Origin: Bacillus salipaludis
GTDB lineage: Bacteria; Bacillota; Bacilli; Bacillales_B; DSM-18226
Length of the DNA: 64,000 nt
Direction of reading: 5' to 3'
Assembly (NCBI RefSeq): GCF_004358205.1
Contig: NZ_SMYO01000011.1
Location: 1-64,000, forward strand
The notes under the pieces are model-generated. The model did not search any database. It was not told the origin of the DNA and saw only the letters and a list, made by a program, of their open reading frames with translations. The first letter of the stretch is position 1. Every line of letters begins with the position of its first letter. The position numbers and the translations under genes are program-made. Shown here piece by piece: positions 33,847 through 42,501 of this stretch.

Positions 33847-34800
33847 TTAATTCACTACATTTAGATAATTCTTACTAAAAAATTGAACAAGGTTGTTTAT
33901 TGCAATGGAGAAAATTTCTCGTGATGCTTCCGGGGTATTAAATGCAATATGCGGACTTAAAACAACATTTGACAGAGATAGAAGTGGATTATCCTTCTTT
34001 ATTGGTTCTTCATCATATACATCAATACCCGCACCAGCGATTCCTCCCTCCTTAAGCAATTCAACTAACGAAGATGTATCTACTATTTCTGCTCTTGATG
34101 TATTTAGAAAAAACGAACCTTGTTTCATAAGAGAAAGTTCTTTTTTTCCCAACAAATTTCTTGTCTGATTGGTGAAAGGAATATGTAGCGATACAATATC
34201 CGCAGTTTTTAATAACTCTTCTAAACTAGTAAAGGTTAAATCTAATTTGTGTCCTCTTTCGCGATTTGGATTAAAGGTCCAGCAAAGGATCTTCATGCCC
34301 AGTGCTTTACATAATTCAGCCATTCTATGCCCAATTCCACCTAACCCTATTAATCCGATGGTTTTTCCTCTCAACTCGAAACTGCTATAGTTTTGATCCC
34401 AAATCCCTCTTGAGACATTCAAATGATTTTGATGAATATTTTTTGCTAATGAAAACAATAAAGAAATCGTATGTTCAGCCACTGCGTTATCAGCATATCC
34501 AGGAGTATTGGTTACTGTAATTCCAAGTGATGCAGTGTAGTTCAGGTCTACAAAATTTGAAGCTCCAATCCCTGTAAATGAAATAATTTTCAATTTGGGA
34601 CAGTTCATGATCACTTCATTTGGAATGGACCAGCCTAAAAGAATACCATCTGCATCCTTTACCCTGTTTATAAATTCATCTTGGGTTTTCGGTCTGCCTT
34701 CATATATTTGAATGTCCGCAATTTGCTTTAGCGGTCTCAAGAGATCATCTGTCAAAATATCTAAAAACTGCGGATCCGCATCAGGATAAACGATTAACAA
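33847..34800 (-). CDS. D-2-hydroxyacid dehydrogenase
   Basis: A 317-residue NAD-dependent enzyme with GLIGLGGIGHRMAELCKAL, catalytic Arg in LNTSRAEIVD, Glu in DVYDEEPIKK and His in VLSPHIAFNTPEA. It lacks an ACT domain. It is the second enzyme of this family in the window (compare 20248-21243), each within a different catabolic operon. It may reduce a 2-oxoacid made by the cluster, or oxidise a D-2-hydroxyacid substrate. Confidence 0.87.
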   Translation of the reverse strand: MLIVYPDADPQFLDILTDDLLRPLKQIADIQIYEGRPKTQDEFINRVKDADGILLGWSIPNEVIMNCPKLKIISFTGIGASNFVDLNYTASLGITVTNTPGYADNAVAEHTISLLFSLAKNIHQNHLNVSRGIWDQNYSSFELRGKTIGLIGLGGIGHRMAELCKALGMKILCWTFNPNRERGHKLDLTFTSLEELLKTADIVSLHIPFTNQTRNLLGKKELSLMKQGSFFLNTSRAEIVDTSSLVELLKEGGIAGAGIDVYDEEPIKKDNPLLSLSNVVLSPHIAFNTPEASREIFSIAINNLVQFFSKNYLNVVN

Positions 34801-34828
34801 CTTTTTTCACCACTCTTCGGATTCTTAG

Positions 34829-35266
34829 TTAATTACAAATGAGGCTGCAATGAAAGTCTGTAATACTAATAGATTTAGATTCTCTTTTAAGATAAAGGAC
34901 AATCTGATTATCCTCATTTCGCACATCATAAGTTATAAGAGAGACTTTATTAGGAGAAAAAAGTGACTTTCCTGTTTTCAAGTCAAATTCCCAACCATGT
35001 AAAGGGCATTTTATTAACTGATCATCAAGGCCATATTTGTATTCTTTTGGATTTGAAGGAATCATAGTTCCTGTTACTGGACCATATATCATCGAAATTC
35101 CTTGGTGGGGACATTCATTTCTAAATGCATAAAGATTATTATCCACATTGATAATAGCGATTTCTAACTTGTCTATTTTTACTAACTTTCGATCCCCAGG
35201 TTTTAGTTGTTCAGCAGGAAATAAAACTACACGATTTCTGCTTTGTGTTTTTTCGTTTGTTTCCAA
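34829..35266 (-). CDS. Rieske [2Fe-2S] ferredoxin-like protein
   Basis: A 145-residue stand-alone Rieske protein with ligands C52-x-H54 (ECPHQG) and C87-x2-H90 (KCPLHGWEFDLKTG). The 32 residues between the two ligand pairs are longer than the usual spacing in biphenyl-dioxygenase ferredoxins, with an inserted PSNPKEYKYG region. It would carry electrons to an oxygenase, yet no oxygenase is in its own operon. The amidohydrolase next to it is a recurrent partner of such proteins in my recollection. Alternatively it could serve the oxygenase at 3738-4835, about 30 kb away. Confidence 0.85.
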   Translation of the reverse strand: METNEKTQSRNRVVLFPAEQLKPGDRKLVKIDKLEIAIINVDNNLYAFRNECPHQGISMIYGPVTGTMIPSNPKEYKYGLDDQLIKCPLHGWEFDLKTGKSLFSPNKVSLITYDVRNEDNQIVLYLKRESKSISITDFHCSLICN

Positions 35267-35290
35267 ATAACTATCACCCCTTATGAAAAA

Positions 35291-36427
35291 TTAAAATCTA
35301 AATGTTTGTAAAGCGTTTTCAAAATAAATTTTTCGTTTTAATTCATCTGGAAAACGAAGAAAAATTCTATTGAGATTATCCCCATCCCAATGAGGGTAAT
35401 CACTGCAAAAAAGTAACATTTCTTCTGCATTTACCATCTGAATCATTTCGAGTAAATGGTTTGGTTTATATGGCTCTTCAATAGGTTGAGTACCTAAACG
35501 AATATTTCTCCTTATATACTCACTTGGTGGCATTTTTAACCATGGTACTTCCTGTCTTAGCCCCTTCCAATTTTTATCTAAACGCCACATTAAGTGAGGT
35601 AACCAAGCAAAACCATATTCAATAAAAGCAAATTTTAATTTTGGAAACTTCTCAAAAACCCCTTCAAATACTAGACTTGGAATCTGGCGCATAGCAATAA
35701 TCGGTAATGTTGAGTGCCATTCAATATAAGTAGATGCAGGACCAATGGCTTGACTAGCTGAATATTCAGAAGTATTTTCTGCATCGGGATGTACTAAAAT
35801 TGGCAAACCATATTCTTCCGCAATTTCATAAATTGGCCAGAAATGACGCTTTCCAAATGGGATGTTCACAACACGTAGATTAATCCCTACAATACCAGGC
35901 TTTTTACCAATTCTTTCAATTTCTTTAACACTGAGCTGCGGGTCTAATGGGATGACTTCCATTGTCATTTTATATCTTGGGTCACTTTTTACCCAAGAAT
36001 CATACAGCCAGTCATTAGCTGCGCGAGTATATTCAGCAGCGAGCGTAACATTATGATGCGCCCCCATCGTTCCGTGACCAATATTAAGAATTCCGAATGT
36101 TGTGTTATATCGATCGAATAAATCTCTTGCCAAGAATTTTGGATCTGTTCCGGGAACCCCACCGCTCGGTGTAAATGCATCAATCCGGAGTACATGACCA
36201 GGATTACTATACCTTCCCTTAGGAAATTCGAATCCTCCATTATTCTGGTCCTTCAATAGATCGTTTCTAAATCTTCCAATATTTAATTGTTTATGATAGG
36301 CTTCATCCAAATATGGGACTAATTCATCTAAAGAAGTCAAAAATGGATGAACATCACAATCAATTAAACTTACATCACTGTTTTTAAAGTCTTCATTTCT
36401 TTTTTTCCCCGTTACAATAGTTTCCAT
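35291..36427 (-). CDS. Amidohydrolase-family metal-dependent hydrolase/decarboxylase
   Basis: A 378-residue TIM-barrel protein of the amidohydrolase-2 group (the ACMS decarboxylase and resorcylate decarboxylase relatives). DCDVHPFL near residue 24 supplies the first metal-ligand region, ILVHPDAEN the central histidine, and FCSDYPHWDGDN near the C-terminus the catalytic aspartate. Members hydrolyse amides or lactones or decarboxylate aromatic acids. It is the first gene of the second catabolic operon, directly behind the promoter and GntR operator at 36495-36549. The substrate is unknown. Confidence 0.82.
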   Translation of the reverse strand: METIVTGKKRNEDFKNSDVSLIDCDVHPFLTSLDELVPYLDEAYHKQLNIGRFRNDLLKDQNNGGFEFPKGRYSNPGHVLRIDAFTPSGGVPGTDPKFLARDLFDRYNTTFGILNIGHGTMGAHHNVTLAAEYTRAANDWLYDSWVKSDPRYKMTMEVIPLDPQLSVKEIERIGKKPGIVGINLRVVNIPFGKRHFWPIYEIAEEYGLPILVHPDAENTSEYSASQAIGPASTYIEWHSTLPIIAMRQIPSLVFEGVFEKFPKLKFAFIEYGFAWLPHLMWRLDKNWKGLRQEVPWLKMPPSEYIRRNIRLGTQPIEEPYKPNHLLEMIQMVNAEEMLLFCSDYPHWDGDNLNRIFLRFPDELKRKIYFENALQTFRF

Positions 36428-36494
36428 TAATAATCACCTCTTTTTCCCTATTGAAGTTTTCCATAGTTATAATGATGTCTTTTAATCATTCGGA

Positions 36495-36549
36495 ACTTGG
36501 TCTGACCATGGAATACCTTGATTATATTATAAAGCGCAATACTAGTCAA
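36495..36549 (-). promoter_or_regulatory. Promoter and TTGGTCTGACCATGG operator of the amidohydrolase operon
   Basis: Minus-strand TTGACT (36544-36549), a 17-bp spacer and TATAAT (36521-36526). ACTTGGTCTGACCATGGA (36495-36512) covers the first transcribed bases (predicted start near 36514). The TGGTCTGACCA core is a perfect-arm palindrome of the kind bound by FadR-type GntR proteins such as LldR/PdhR. The matching copy lies before the GntR gene (30024-30041). Confidence 0.8.
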
Positions 36550-36622
36550 AATATTTTTAATATTTATAATACTTTTTTAAGACAGCATTAAATTCTGTGC
36601 GAAACTTTATTCAAAACAAAAA

Positions 36623-36640
36623 AGCCACCCATGGATGGCT
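36623..36640 (-). terminator. Second terminator after the aldehyde dehydrogenase gene
   Basis: Minus-strand AGCCATCCATGGGTGGCT followed by a T run. The short symmetrical stem lies downstream of the stronger terminator at 36704-36734 and before the amidohydrolase promoter. Confidence 0.5.
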
Positions 36641-36703
36641 AATTTTTTACTAATTTATAGGATCATCAACACTCGAAATCTAACATTATAAAAACAGTAA
36701 AAA

Positions 36704-36734
36704 CAAAAGGAGTATTTATCGCATACTCCTTTTG
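36704..36734 (-). terminator. Intrinsic terminator of the aminotransferase/aldehyde dehydrogenase operon
   Basis: CAAAAGGAGTAT / ATACTCCTTTTG 12-bp perfect stem with a 7-nt loop, T-rich on the minus side; 37 bp after the stop codon at 36771. Confidence 0.8.
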
Positions 36735-36770
36735 TTTCACCCAATTGGGGGCGATTCTGATTTTAAAAAA

Positions 36771-38255
36771 TTAATTGTTATCAATCTGCGCACGCTGTAA
36801 TTTGCCACTGTAATCCACATAGATCGATTTCCATTCTGTGTACACATCCAACGAAGCTACACCAGAATCCCTGTGGCCATTCCCTGTTCCTTTTGTTCCC
36901 CCAAACGGTAGATGAATCTCCGCTCCAGATGTACCGGCATTCACATAAACAAGCCCTGTATCCAAATCACGCATGGCTTGGAATATCCGATTCACATCTG
37001 CGGAATAGATCGCACTAGAAAGCCCAAACTCAACGCTGTTATTGACTTCAATCGCTTCTTCTAAACTAGTAACAGCAATAATCGAAACAACCGGTCCAAA
37101 AATCTCTTCCTTCGCGATTCTCATCTCTGGAGTTACATCCGTGAAAATCGTTGGGGCATAAAAATTTCCTTTATCTAATCCGTTCTCAGAGACAATTCTT
37201 CCACCAGTTAGAAGCTTCGCTCCTTCTTCCTGCCCGATTTTCACATATTCATCAATCCGTTCTAAGGAAGAACGATTGATCACCGGGCCAACCTTAACAC
37301 TTTCATCAAGCCCATCGCCCATTTTCAATCCTTCGATACTAGCAAGCAGCTTTCTTTCAAGCTCCTCTTTCACATCCTTGTGCACAATGACCCGGCTTGT
37401 TGCCGTACATCTTTGACCAGCTGTTCCAAATGCTCCCCATAAAATGCCTTCAACCGCTAAATCAAGATCTGCATCTTCTAAAACCGTGATCGCATTTTTA
37501 CCGCCCATTTCTAAAGAAGTTCTTTTTAACAACGCACCGGCGCGGCCGTTAATTTCCTTTCCTACTTCATTTGAACCTGTAAAGGAAATTAAATCGATAT
37601 CAGGATGATCGACCATCGCATTCCCCACGACACTTCCCGAACCATTGACTAGATTTAACAATCCCTTTGGCAGGCCGGCATCTTCATAAATCTTGACGAA
37701 TTCTTCCGCTACCATCGGCGTTTCGGTTGCGGGCTTCCAGACCACTGCATTCCCGGTCACAAGAGCAGGAAGGGATTTCCAAGAAGCAATCGCAATTGGG
37801 AAATTCCATGGCGTAATCAGCCCGGCAATTCCGATCGGAACACGTACGCTCATCGCAAATTTATTGCGAAGTTCAGATGGAACAGTATCGCCAAAAAGTC
37901 TCCGTCCTTCTCCCGCCACATAAAAGGCCATATCAATCGCTTCCTGAACTTCCCCTCGTCCTTCCTCAATCACCTTTCCCATTTCACTTGTGAGAATTTG
38001 CGCCAATTTTTCTTTTCTTTCTTTTAATAGATAACCAACTTTATATAAAATATCGGCCCGTTCTGGAGCAGGTACTAATCGCCATTCCTTCTGCGCATTT
38101 TTTGCTGCTTGGACTGCACGATCCACATCTTCCTGCGTTGATTGTGTTACCTCAGCCAATACTTGACCATTTGCCGGATTTAGAACGGGAGTAAATTTCC
38201 CAGTTGAAGATGGACACCATTCACCATTTATATAGTTTAAGATTTTTTTCATCAT
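36771..38255 (-). CDS. Aldehyde dehydrogenase (aminoadipate- or ketoglutarate-semialdehyde dehydrogenase-like)
   Basis: A 494-residue NAD(P)-dependent dehydrogenase. The base is in LEMGGKNAITVLEDADLDLA and the nucleophile in GTAGQRCTATSRVIVH. The EMGGKNA/GQRCTATSR context is shared by 2-oxoglutarate-semialdehyde dehydrogenases and ALDH7-type 2-aminoadipate-semialdehyde dehydrogenases, and is unlike the GabD-type enzyme at 26706-28130. It follows the aminotransferase gene by 12 bp, forming a two-gene operon. If the lysine-6-dehydrogenase-like proteins nearby make an aminoadipate semialdehyde, this could be the next enzyme; that is inference. Confidence 0.88.
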   Translation of the reverse strand: MMKKILNYINGEWCPSSTGKFTPVLNPANGQVLAEVTQSTQEDVDRAVQAAKNAQKEWRLVPAPERADILYKVGYLLKERKEKLAQILTSEMGKVIEEGRGEVQEAIDMAFYVAGEGRRLFGDTVPSELRNKFAMSVRVPIGIAGLITPWNFPIAIASWKSLPALVTGNAVVWKPATETPMVAEEFVKIYEDAGLPKGLLNLVNGSGSVVGNAMVDHPDIDLISFTGSNEVGKEINGRAGALLKRTSLEMGGKNAITVLEDADLDLAVEGILWGAFGTAGQRCTATSRVIVHKDVKEELERKLLASIEGLKMGDGLDESVKVGPVINRSSLERIDEYVKIGQEEGAKLLTGGRIVSENGLDKGNFYAPTIFTDVTPEMRIAKEEIFGPVVSIIAVTSLEEAIEVNNSVEFGLSSAIYSADVNRIFQAMRDLDTGLVYVNAGTSGAEIHLPFGGTKGTGNGHRDSGVASLDVYTEWKSIYVDYSGKLQRAQIDNN

Positions 38256-38267
38256 ATACCCTCCAGT

Positions 38268-39458
38268 TTAGCTAATCATTATTTTTAAATTTTGTTTAAT
38301 TCTTTCAATCGCTTCGTGTAATCTTTCACTTGGAACGGATAAGGATACGCGGAAATAGCCTTCGCCTGAAGGGCCAAATGCATTTCCAGGGGTTAGAATT
38401 ACACCCGTTTGTTGCAGAACACTTTTTACAAATTCAGAAGAAGTATATCCCTTTGGAACGGGAGCCCAGATGAAGAAGCTTCCCTTTGGCGGCTCCACCT
38501 TGACCCCGATGGATTTAAGCCCCTCCACCATTGACAGCATTCGCTGTTTATAGATTTGATTATGTTTGGCAACACAGCCTTGGTTACTGTTTAAGGCAAA
38601 GGCTGCGGCCTTTTGAATCGGCGTAAACTGACCTGTGTCTGTATTGCTTTTTAGGATGGAAAGTGCCTTAATGATTTCTTTATTTCCAACCACATATCCA
38701 ATTCGAAATCCTGTCATATTATAGGTTTTAGAAAGGGATCCAAATTCGACCGCAACCTCTTTTGCTCCCGCAGCCTGAAGAATACTTGGTGCCTTATATT
38801 CATCAAAGGTGACCATATTGTAGGCTGAGTCATGGGCAATCGGGATTTGATGTTTTTGCGCAAATTCAATCGCTTGATTGAAAAATGAAAGATCCACTGT
38901 AGCTGCCGTCGGATTCCCGGGATAATTCAACAGCATCAGCCGGGCTTGTTTCACTATTTCTCTTGGAATAGCTGTAAAGTCAGGCTCAAAGTTGTTCTCA
39001 ATCTTAAGCGGCATATTAAAATACTGTCCATTTGCAAGCATAGTTGCCATCCTATAAACAGGGTAGCTTGGATCTGGAATTAATACGTAATCTCCCGGAT
39101 CGATTAATGTCGGAATTAAGTGGGCAATCCCTTCTTTTGACCCAATCAATGCCAGCACTTCCGTTTCCGGATCAAGCTTTACCCCATATTGCCGTAAATA
39201 GAAATCTGCAACCGCATTTCTAAATTCAGCGCACCCTGTAAAGCTCGGATATTTTAATTGATAGGGATCTTGAAGCTCCTCCACCAATTTATCGACGATA
39301 TGCTTTGGAGTGGGGAGGTCAGGATCGCCAATCCCTAAATCAATGATATCCACACCTGACTCTATCATCGCAGCTTTTTTCTTATTGATTTCCGCGAATA
39401 AATAGGGTGGAATCTGACCTATTCTTTTCGATATGAAACTCACAACCTCACCTCTCAT
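38268..39458 (-). CDS. Class I/II aminotransferase, LL-diaminopimelate aminotransferase-like
   Basis: A PLP-dependent aminotransferase of about 396 residues. It has the N-terminal IPPYLFAEINKKKAAMIESG and IDLGIGDPDLPTP typical of the DapL group, LLNYPGNPTAATV, and the PLP lysine in EFGSLSKTYNMTGFRIGY. Bacilli normally make lysine by the acetylated route, so a biosynthetic DapL is not expected. Next to an aldehyde dehydrogenase, a catabolic aminotransferase, for example on 2-aminoadipate, is more likely. The start is uncertain: ATG 39458, GTG 39443 (just behind AGGTGAG) and 39500 are all open. Confidence 0.82.
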   Translation of the reverse strand: MRGEVVSFISKRIGQIPPYLFAEINKKKAAMIESGVDIIDLGIGDPDLPTPKHIVDKLVEELQDPYQLKYPSFTGCAEFRNAVADFYLRQYGVKLDPETEVLALIGSKEGIAHLIPTLIDPGDYVLIPDPSYPVYRMATMLANGQYFNMPLKIENNFEPDFTAIPREIVKQARLMLLNYPGNPTAATVDLSFFNQAIEFAQKHQIPIAHDSAYNMVTFDEYKAPSILQAAGAKEVAVEFGSLSKTYNMTGFRIGYVVGNKEIIKALSILKSNTDTGQFTPIQKAAAFALNSNQGCVAKHNQIYKQRMLSMVEGLKSIGVKVEPPKGSFFIWAPVPKGYTSSEFVKSVLQQTGVILTPGNAFGPSGEGYFRVSLSVPSERLHEAIERIKQNLKIMIS

Positions 39459-39709
39459 TTCGTGTGGACCTTCTATATTTTCAGAACATTCAATTTCCAT
39501 ATTCTTAATTTATCGGTTTTCACCTCATATAACTATGGTTGTTTTATACAAAAATAACTGCTTTTTTAGCTTGGATTCCGTATGATTTTTACAATCAGCA
39601 TCTTCCGGTAGGATGCATATAACCAAACCACTTTTTATAAACATAGGTTAAGATGGATTTTTTTGGGGAAAAATATATGGGTAAAACTTCAGAAAAGGAG
39701 ATGGTTTTA

Positions 39710-39838
39710 TTGTTCCAGCAAAAGAAGGATGAACAAATTGGAAATGTTAATAGTGAAGAGCAGAATCTTGAAAATTCAGCTGCTGACGAAAGATTACCTG
39801 AATTTGATGAATTTGGTACGGCATTAAATGATATATAA
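39710..39838 (+). CDS. Small acidic protein of 42 residues, unknown function
   Basis: A frame beginning at TTG 39710, nine bases after AAAAGGAG, encodes a strongly acidic, hydrophilic peptide starting MFQQKKDEQIGN and ending in LPEFDEFGTALNDI. It has no hydrophobic segment or cysteine. In-frame ATGs at 39677 (GGGG upstream) and 39653 would give 54 or 61 residues. A very strong terminator follows within 20 bp, which supports a real transcription unit. I do not recognise the family. Confidence 0.5.
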   Translation: MFQQKKDEQIGNVNSEEQNLENSAADERLPEFDEFGTALNDI

Positions 39839-39855
39839 TATCGGTTAAAAACCAC

Positions 39856-39907
39856 AAAAAACCCTTTGCAAAAAAGAGAGTGATCTTTTTCGTGCAAAGG
39901 GTTTTTT
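39856..39907. terminator. Bidirectional terminator
   Basis: Perfect 15-bp stem AAAAAACCCTTTGCA / TGCAAAGGGTTTTTT with an inner AAAAAGA / TCTTTTT stem. It lies between the small plus-strand gene and the convergent methyltransferase gene and has T runs on both sides. Confidence 0.88.
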
Positions 39908-39909
39908 CA

Positions 39910-40680
39910 TTATTTTTTCCTAGCCTTTAAAACGATTGCTTCGCCTTTAAATGAAACAACCTGATTATTCTCGATCCTAACCTCAAATTTATCTTTAATC
40001 TTGTCCGTGGACTTGAGAATGTATTGCGTCAATTCTTGTTTATCCTCTTGGGATAATTTCATCCGATCACACCATGGATCAAAACGGAACGTTTTATCAA
40101 ACCGATGCCATTCAACGACATCCAGCCCATTTAATTCGAGCATCTTTAGCCATTCTGTCTTTTTCCAAGCGCGAAAATGACTGTAGTCCCGCTTTTTTTC
40201 GATGAAATTATAAAACTGGTCATATTCATCCTCTTCCGGGACCACATTGTCATCCAATAAAAACTGCCCTTCATGCTTTAAGACACGATACACTTCTTTT
40301 ACAAATTGATCGACGTTTGGAAAGTGGTGCGGAGCAATCCGGCATGTGACCATATCAAAGGATTCATCAGAAAACGGCAGATTTTCCGCATCACCATGAA
40401 CAAAATCAACGTTTTGGTGACCATTTCCCTTGATAAATTTTTCAGCGGCCTGTAACATTTCAGCGGTAAGATCAGCGGCGGTCACTTGTTTGACCAATGG
40501 CGCAAAAGCATTGGCCATATGCCCGCCTCCCGTTGCCACATCAAGAAGAGCTTCAGCTCCGCTTACCTCCGCCATCTGCAACAATATTTGCAGATCTTTC
40601 CCTTGCTTATGAATCTCGCTAGATACATAGGAGTCTGCACTTTTTCCAAACTGCTGTTGAACGTCTTTTTTAATATCCAT
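39910..40680 (-). CDS. Class I SAM-dependent methyltransferase (UbiE/YcgJ-like)
   Basis: A 256-residue methyltransferase. Motif I is LLDVATGGGHMANAFAP, followed by VTAADLTAEML and the post-I motif FVHGDAENLPFSDESFDMVTCR. The HHFP after the fold strand (APHHFPNVDQF) is typical of the small-molecule UbiE-like group. ATG 40680 is placed eight bases after GGGG; the longer frame to 40728 has no ribosome site. It is transcribed alone, and the substrate is unknown. Confidence 0.88.
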   Translation of the reverse strand: MDIKKDVQQQFGKSADSYVSSEIHKQGKDLQILLQMAEVSGAEALLDVATGGGHMANAFAPLVKQVTAADLTAEMLQAAEKFIKGNGHQNVDFVHGDAENLPFSDESFDMVTCRIAPHHFPNVDQFVKEVYRVLKHEGQFLLDDNVVPEEDEYDQFYNFIEKKRDYSHFRAWKKTEWLKMLELNGLDVVEWHRFDKTFRFDPWCDRMKLSQEDKQELTQYILKSTDKIKDKFEVRIENNQVVSFKGEAIVLKARKK

Positions 40681-40787
40681 GTTCATTTCCCCTAACCGTA
40701 ATGGAGTAATATTAACTATAAACCACATCTACGGTAAAAAAAATGACGGTTTTTTTATGAATTTTGATAAGAAAAAGTTATCATCTT

Positions 40788-41540
40788 CTACTTTATTTCT
40801 AGTAAAATTGGACAATGATCACTACCCAAAACGGTTGAATGAATGTTCGCATCGACTAAACGATCACGCAACTGCTCAGAAACTATAAAGTAATCAATCC
40901 GCCATCCAATATTCCGCTCGCGGACCTTCATCATGTAAGACCACCATGTGTAGGCCCCTTCCTGTTCAGGGTAAAAATGCCGGAAACTGTCAATGAATCC
41001 TGACTCCAGCAACCCGGTCATTTTCCCGCGTTCTTCCTCGGTAAAACCAGAATTTCCCAGATTTGATTTTGGATTGCGCAAATCAATTTCCTTATGGGCA
41101 ACGTTTAAATCCCCACATAACACAACCGGCTTGATCGCATCTAATTTTTGAAGATGCTCTAAAATTCGTTCCTCCCACTCCAAACGAAACGGAAGTCTAG
41201 CTAAATCCCGCTGTGAGTTCGGTGTATATACATTCACCAGGAAAAAATCATCGAATTCCAGCGTGAGAATACGGCCTTCTGACTCAGAATCCTCATCTAA
41301 CAGTCCATATTTTACCGAAATCGGATCCATTTTTGTAAAAACAGCTGTGCCGGAATAGCCTTTCTTTTCGGCATAGTTCCAATATTGCTTATATCCCTCT
41401 AAATCTAGCTCAATTTGCCCCTCTTGCAGCTTCGTTTCTTGAATACAAAAAATATCTGCGTCGACTTCTTTAAAATAATCTAAGAAGCCCTTTTTTACAC
41501 AAGCCCTAAGGCCGTTTACATTCCATGAAACTAATTTCAT
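40788..41540 (-). CDS. exoA: Exodeoxyribonuclease III / AP endonuclease
   Basis: A 250-residue member of the exonuclease III family (base-excision repair, 3' repair and AP-site incision). It has the N-terminal SWNVNGLRACVKKG, the metal-binding glutamate in FCIQETKLQEG, CGDLNVAH and the C-terminal SDHCPILLEI with the catalytic Asp-His pair. The size matches B. subtilis ExoA. GAAGG precedes the ATG. Confidence 0.93.
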   Translation of the reverse strand: MKLVSWNVNGLRACVKKGFLDYFKEVDADIFCIQETKLQEGQIELDLEGYKQYWNYAEKKGYSGTAVFTKMDPISVKYGLLDEDSESEGRILTLEFDDFFLVNVYTPNSQRDLARLPFRLEWEERILEHLQKLDAIKPVVLCGDLNVAHKEIDLRNPKSNLGNSGFTEEERGKMTGLLESGFIDSFRHFYPEQEGAYTWWSYMMKVRERNIGWRIDYFIVSEQLRDRLVDANIHSTVLGSDHCPILLEIK

Positions 41541-41685
41541 TTTTCTGTTTCCTTCTCCCTTGTTGCCTTTTTCTTTTTATTTTGATGGAAACTTTGGATT
41601 GTGACAATGGAAAAAATTAAAAAGCTGGAAATTTTATATGATGAGTTCGTTTGAATTACTTAAAGTGATTAGGAGATAAAAGGAA

Positions 41686-42492
41686 CTAATATACCAGACT
41701 ACTAATCTTTATTCTTTCTGGACAAGTATAAATATTCAAAGATTGATTGCGGATAAATCCTACCGTTGTGATCCCAAGCTCTTCTGCCAGCTGTAGAGCT
41801 AATTCTGTTGGGGCCGATTTTGAAAGGACTATCTCACATCCTATTTTTGATACTTTTAATAATATTTCTGAAGAGATGCGTCCACTAAAGACAATAATTT
41901 TTTCTCCAATTGAGATGTTATTTTTTAAGCAATATCCGTATATTTTATCCAAAGCATTATGCCGACCTATATCCATCCGACTTAAGATTATACCCTCTCC
42001 ATCGCAAAGAGCTGCGTTATGAACTCCTCCTGTATCTTGAAAAGTTGTCGCAGAATTTTGCAAATCTTCCATTAAGCGATAGCATTGATCTGTAGAAAGG
42101 GTCACTCGAATATCATTCATTTTTTTAGCATTTAATGCATCGTTTACAAAGACAAAGCCTTGTCTGCTCATTCCACAGCATGACGTTATATAGCGTTTGC
42201 TGTGGAAATTTTGATAATAAGGATTCAGTTTATCTGTTTCTACATATACATAACCATCATTTTCTCGAACCCAAATCTCTTTTACATCTTTAAAACTTTT
42301 TATTATCCCTTCAGATGCTAAATACCCTATTACCATATCTTCAATATACTCTGGTGTACAAACCATTGTCACAAGCTCTTGTCCATTTATTTTTACTGTA
42401 ACAGGAGACTCTGTCACAATACTATCTTCAGTTATTTGCGTATACCCATTTGTACATTTTAGAATTTCTCGTTTTTTCACTATTGGTTTCAT
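41686..42492 (-). CDS. fdhD: Formate dehydrogenase accessory sulfurtransferase FdhD
   Basis: A 268-residue protein that transfers sulfur to the molybdenum cofactor of formate dehydrogenase, which is needed for activity. The cysteine motif is YITSCCGMSRQG, with DTGGVHNAALCDGEG, the conserved MDIGRHNALDKIYGY and SSEILLKVSKIGCEIVLSKSAPT. All of these are FdhD signatures. It is the last gene of the formate dehydrogenase cluster (fdh-DUF1641-TRIC-DUF2294-fdhD on one strand). ATG 42492 is used; an adjacent TTG is also possible. Confidence 0.93.
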   Translation of the reverse strand: MKPIVKKREILKCTNGYTQITEDSIVTESPVTVKINGQELVTMVCTPEYIEDMVIGYLASEGIIKSFKDVKEIWVRENDGYVYVETDKLNPYYQNFHSKRYITSCCGMSRQGFVFVNDALNAKKMNDIRVTLSTDQCYRLMEDLQNSATTFQDTGGVHNAALCDGEGIILSRMDIGRHNALDKIYGYCLKNNISIGEKIIVFSGRISSEILLKVSKIGCEIVLSKSAPTELALQLAEELGITTVGFIRNQSLNIYTCPERIKISSLVY

Positions 42493-42501
42493 CAAAGGAT
42501 C

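Noticed and set aside
38268..39458. Aminotransferase considered as biosynthetic DapL
   Set aside because: Bacilli use acetylated intermediates for diaminopimelate, and the gene is paired with an aldehyde dehydrogenase in a catabolic region, so only similarity to the DapL group is claimed.
41602..41655. Short plus-strand frame between exoA and fdhD
   Set aside because: Only 15 codons, no ribosome site, located between minus-strand genes.
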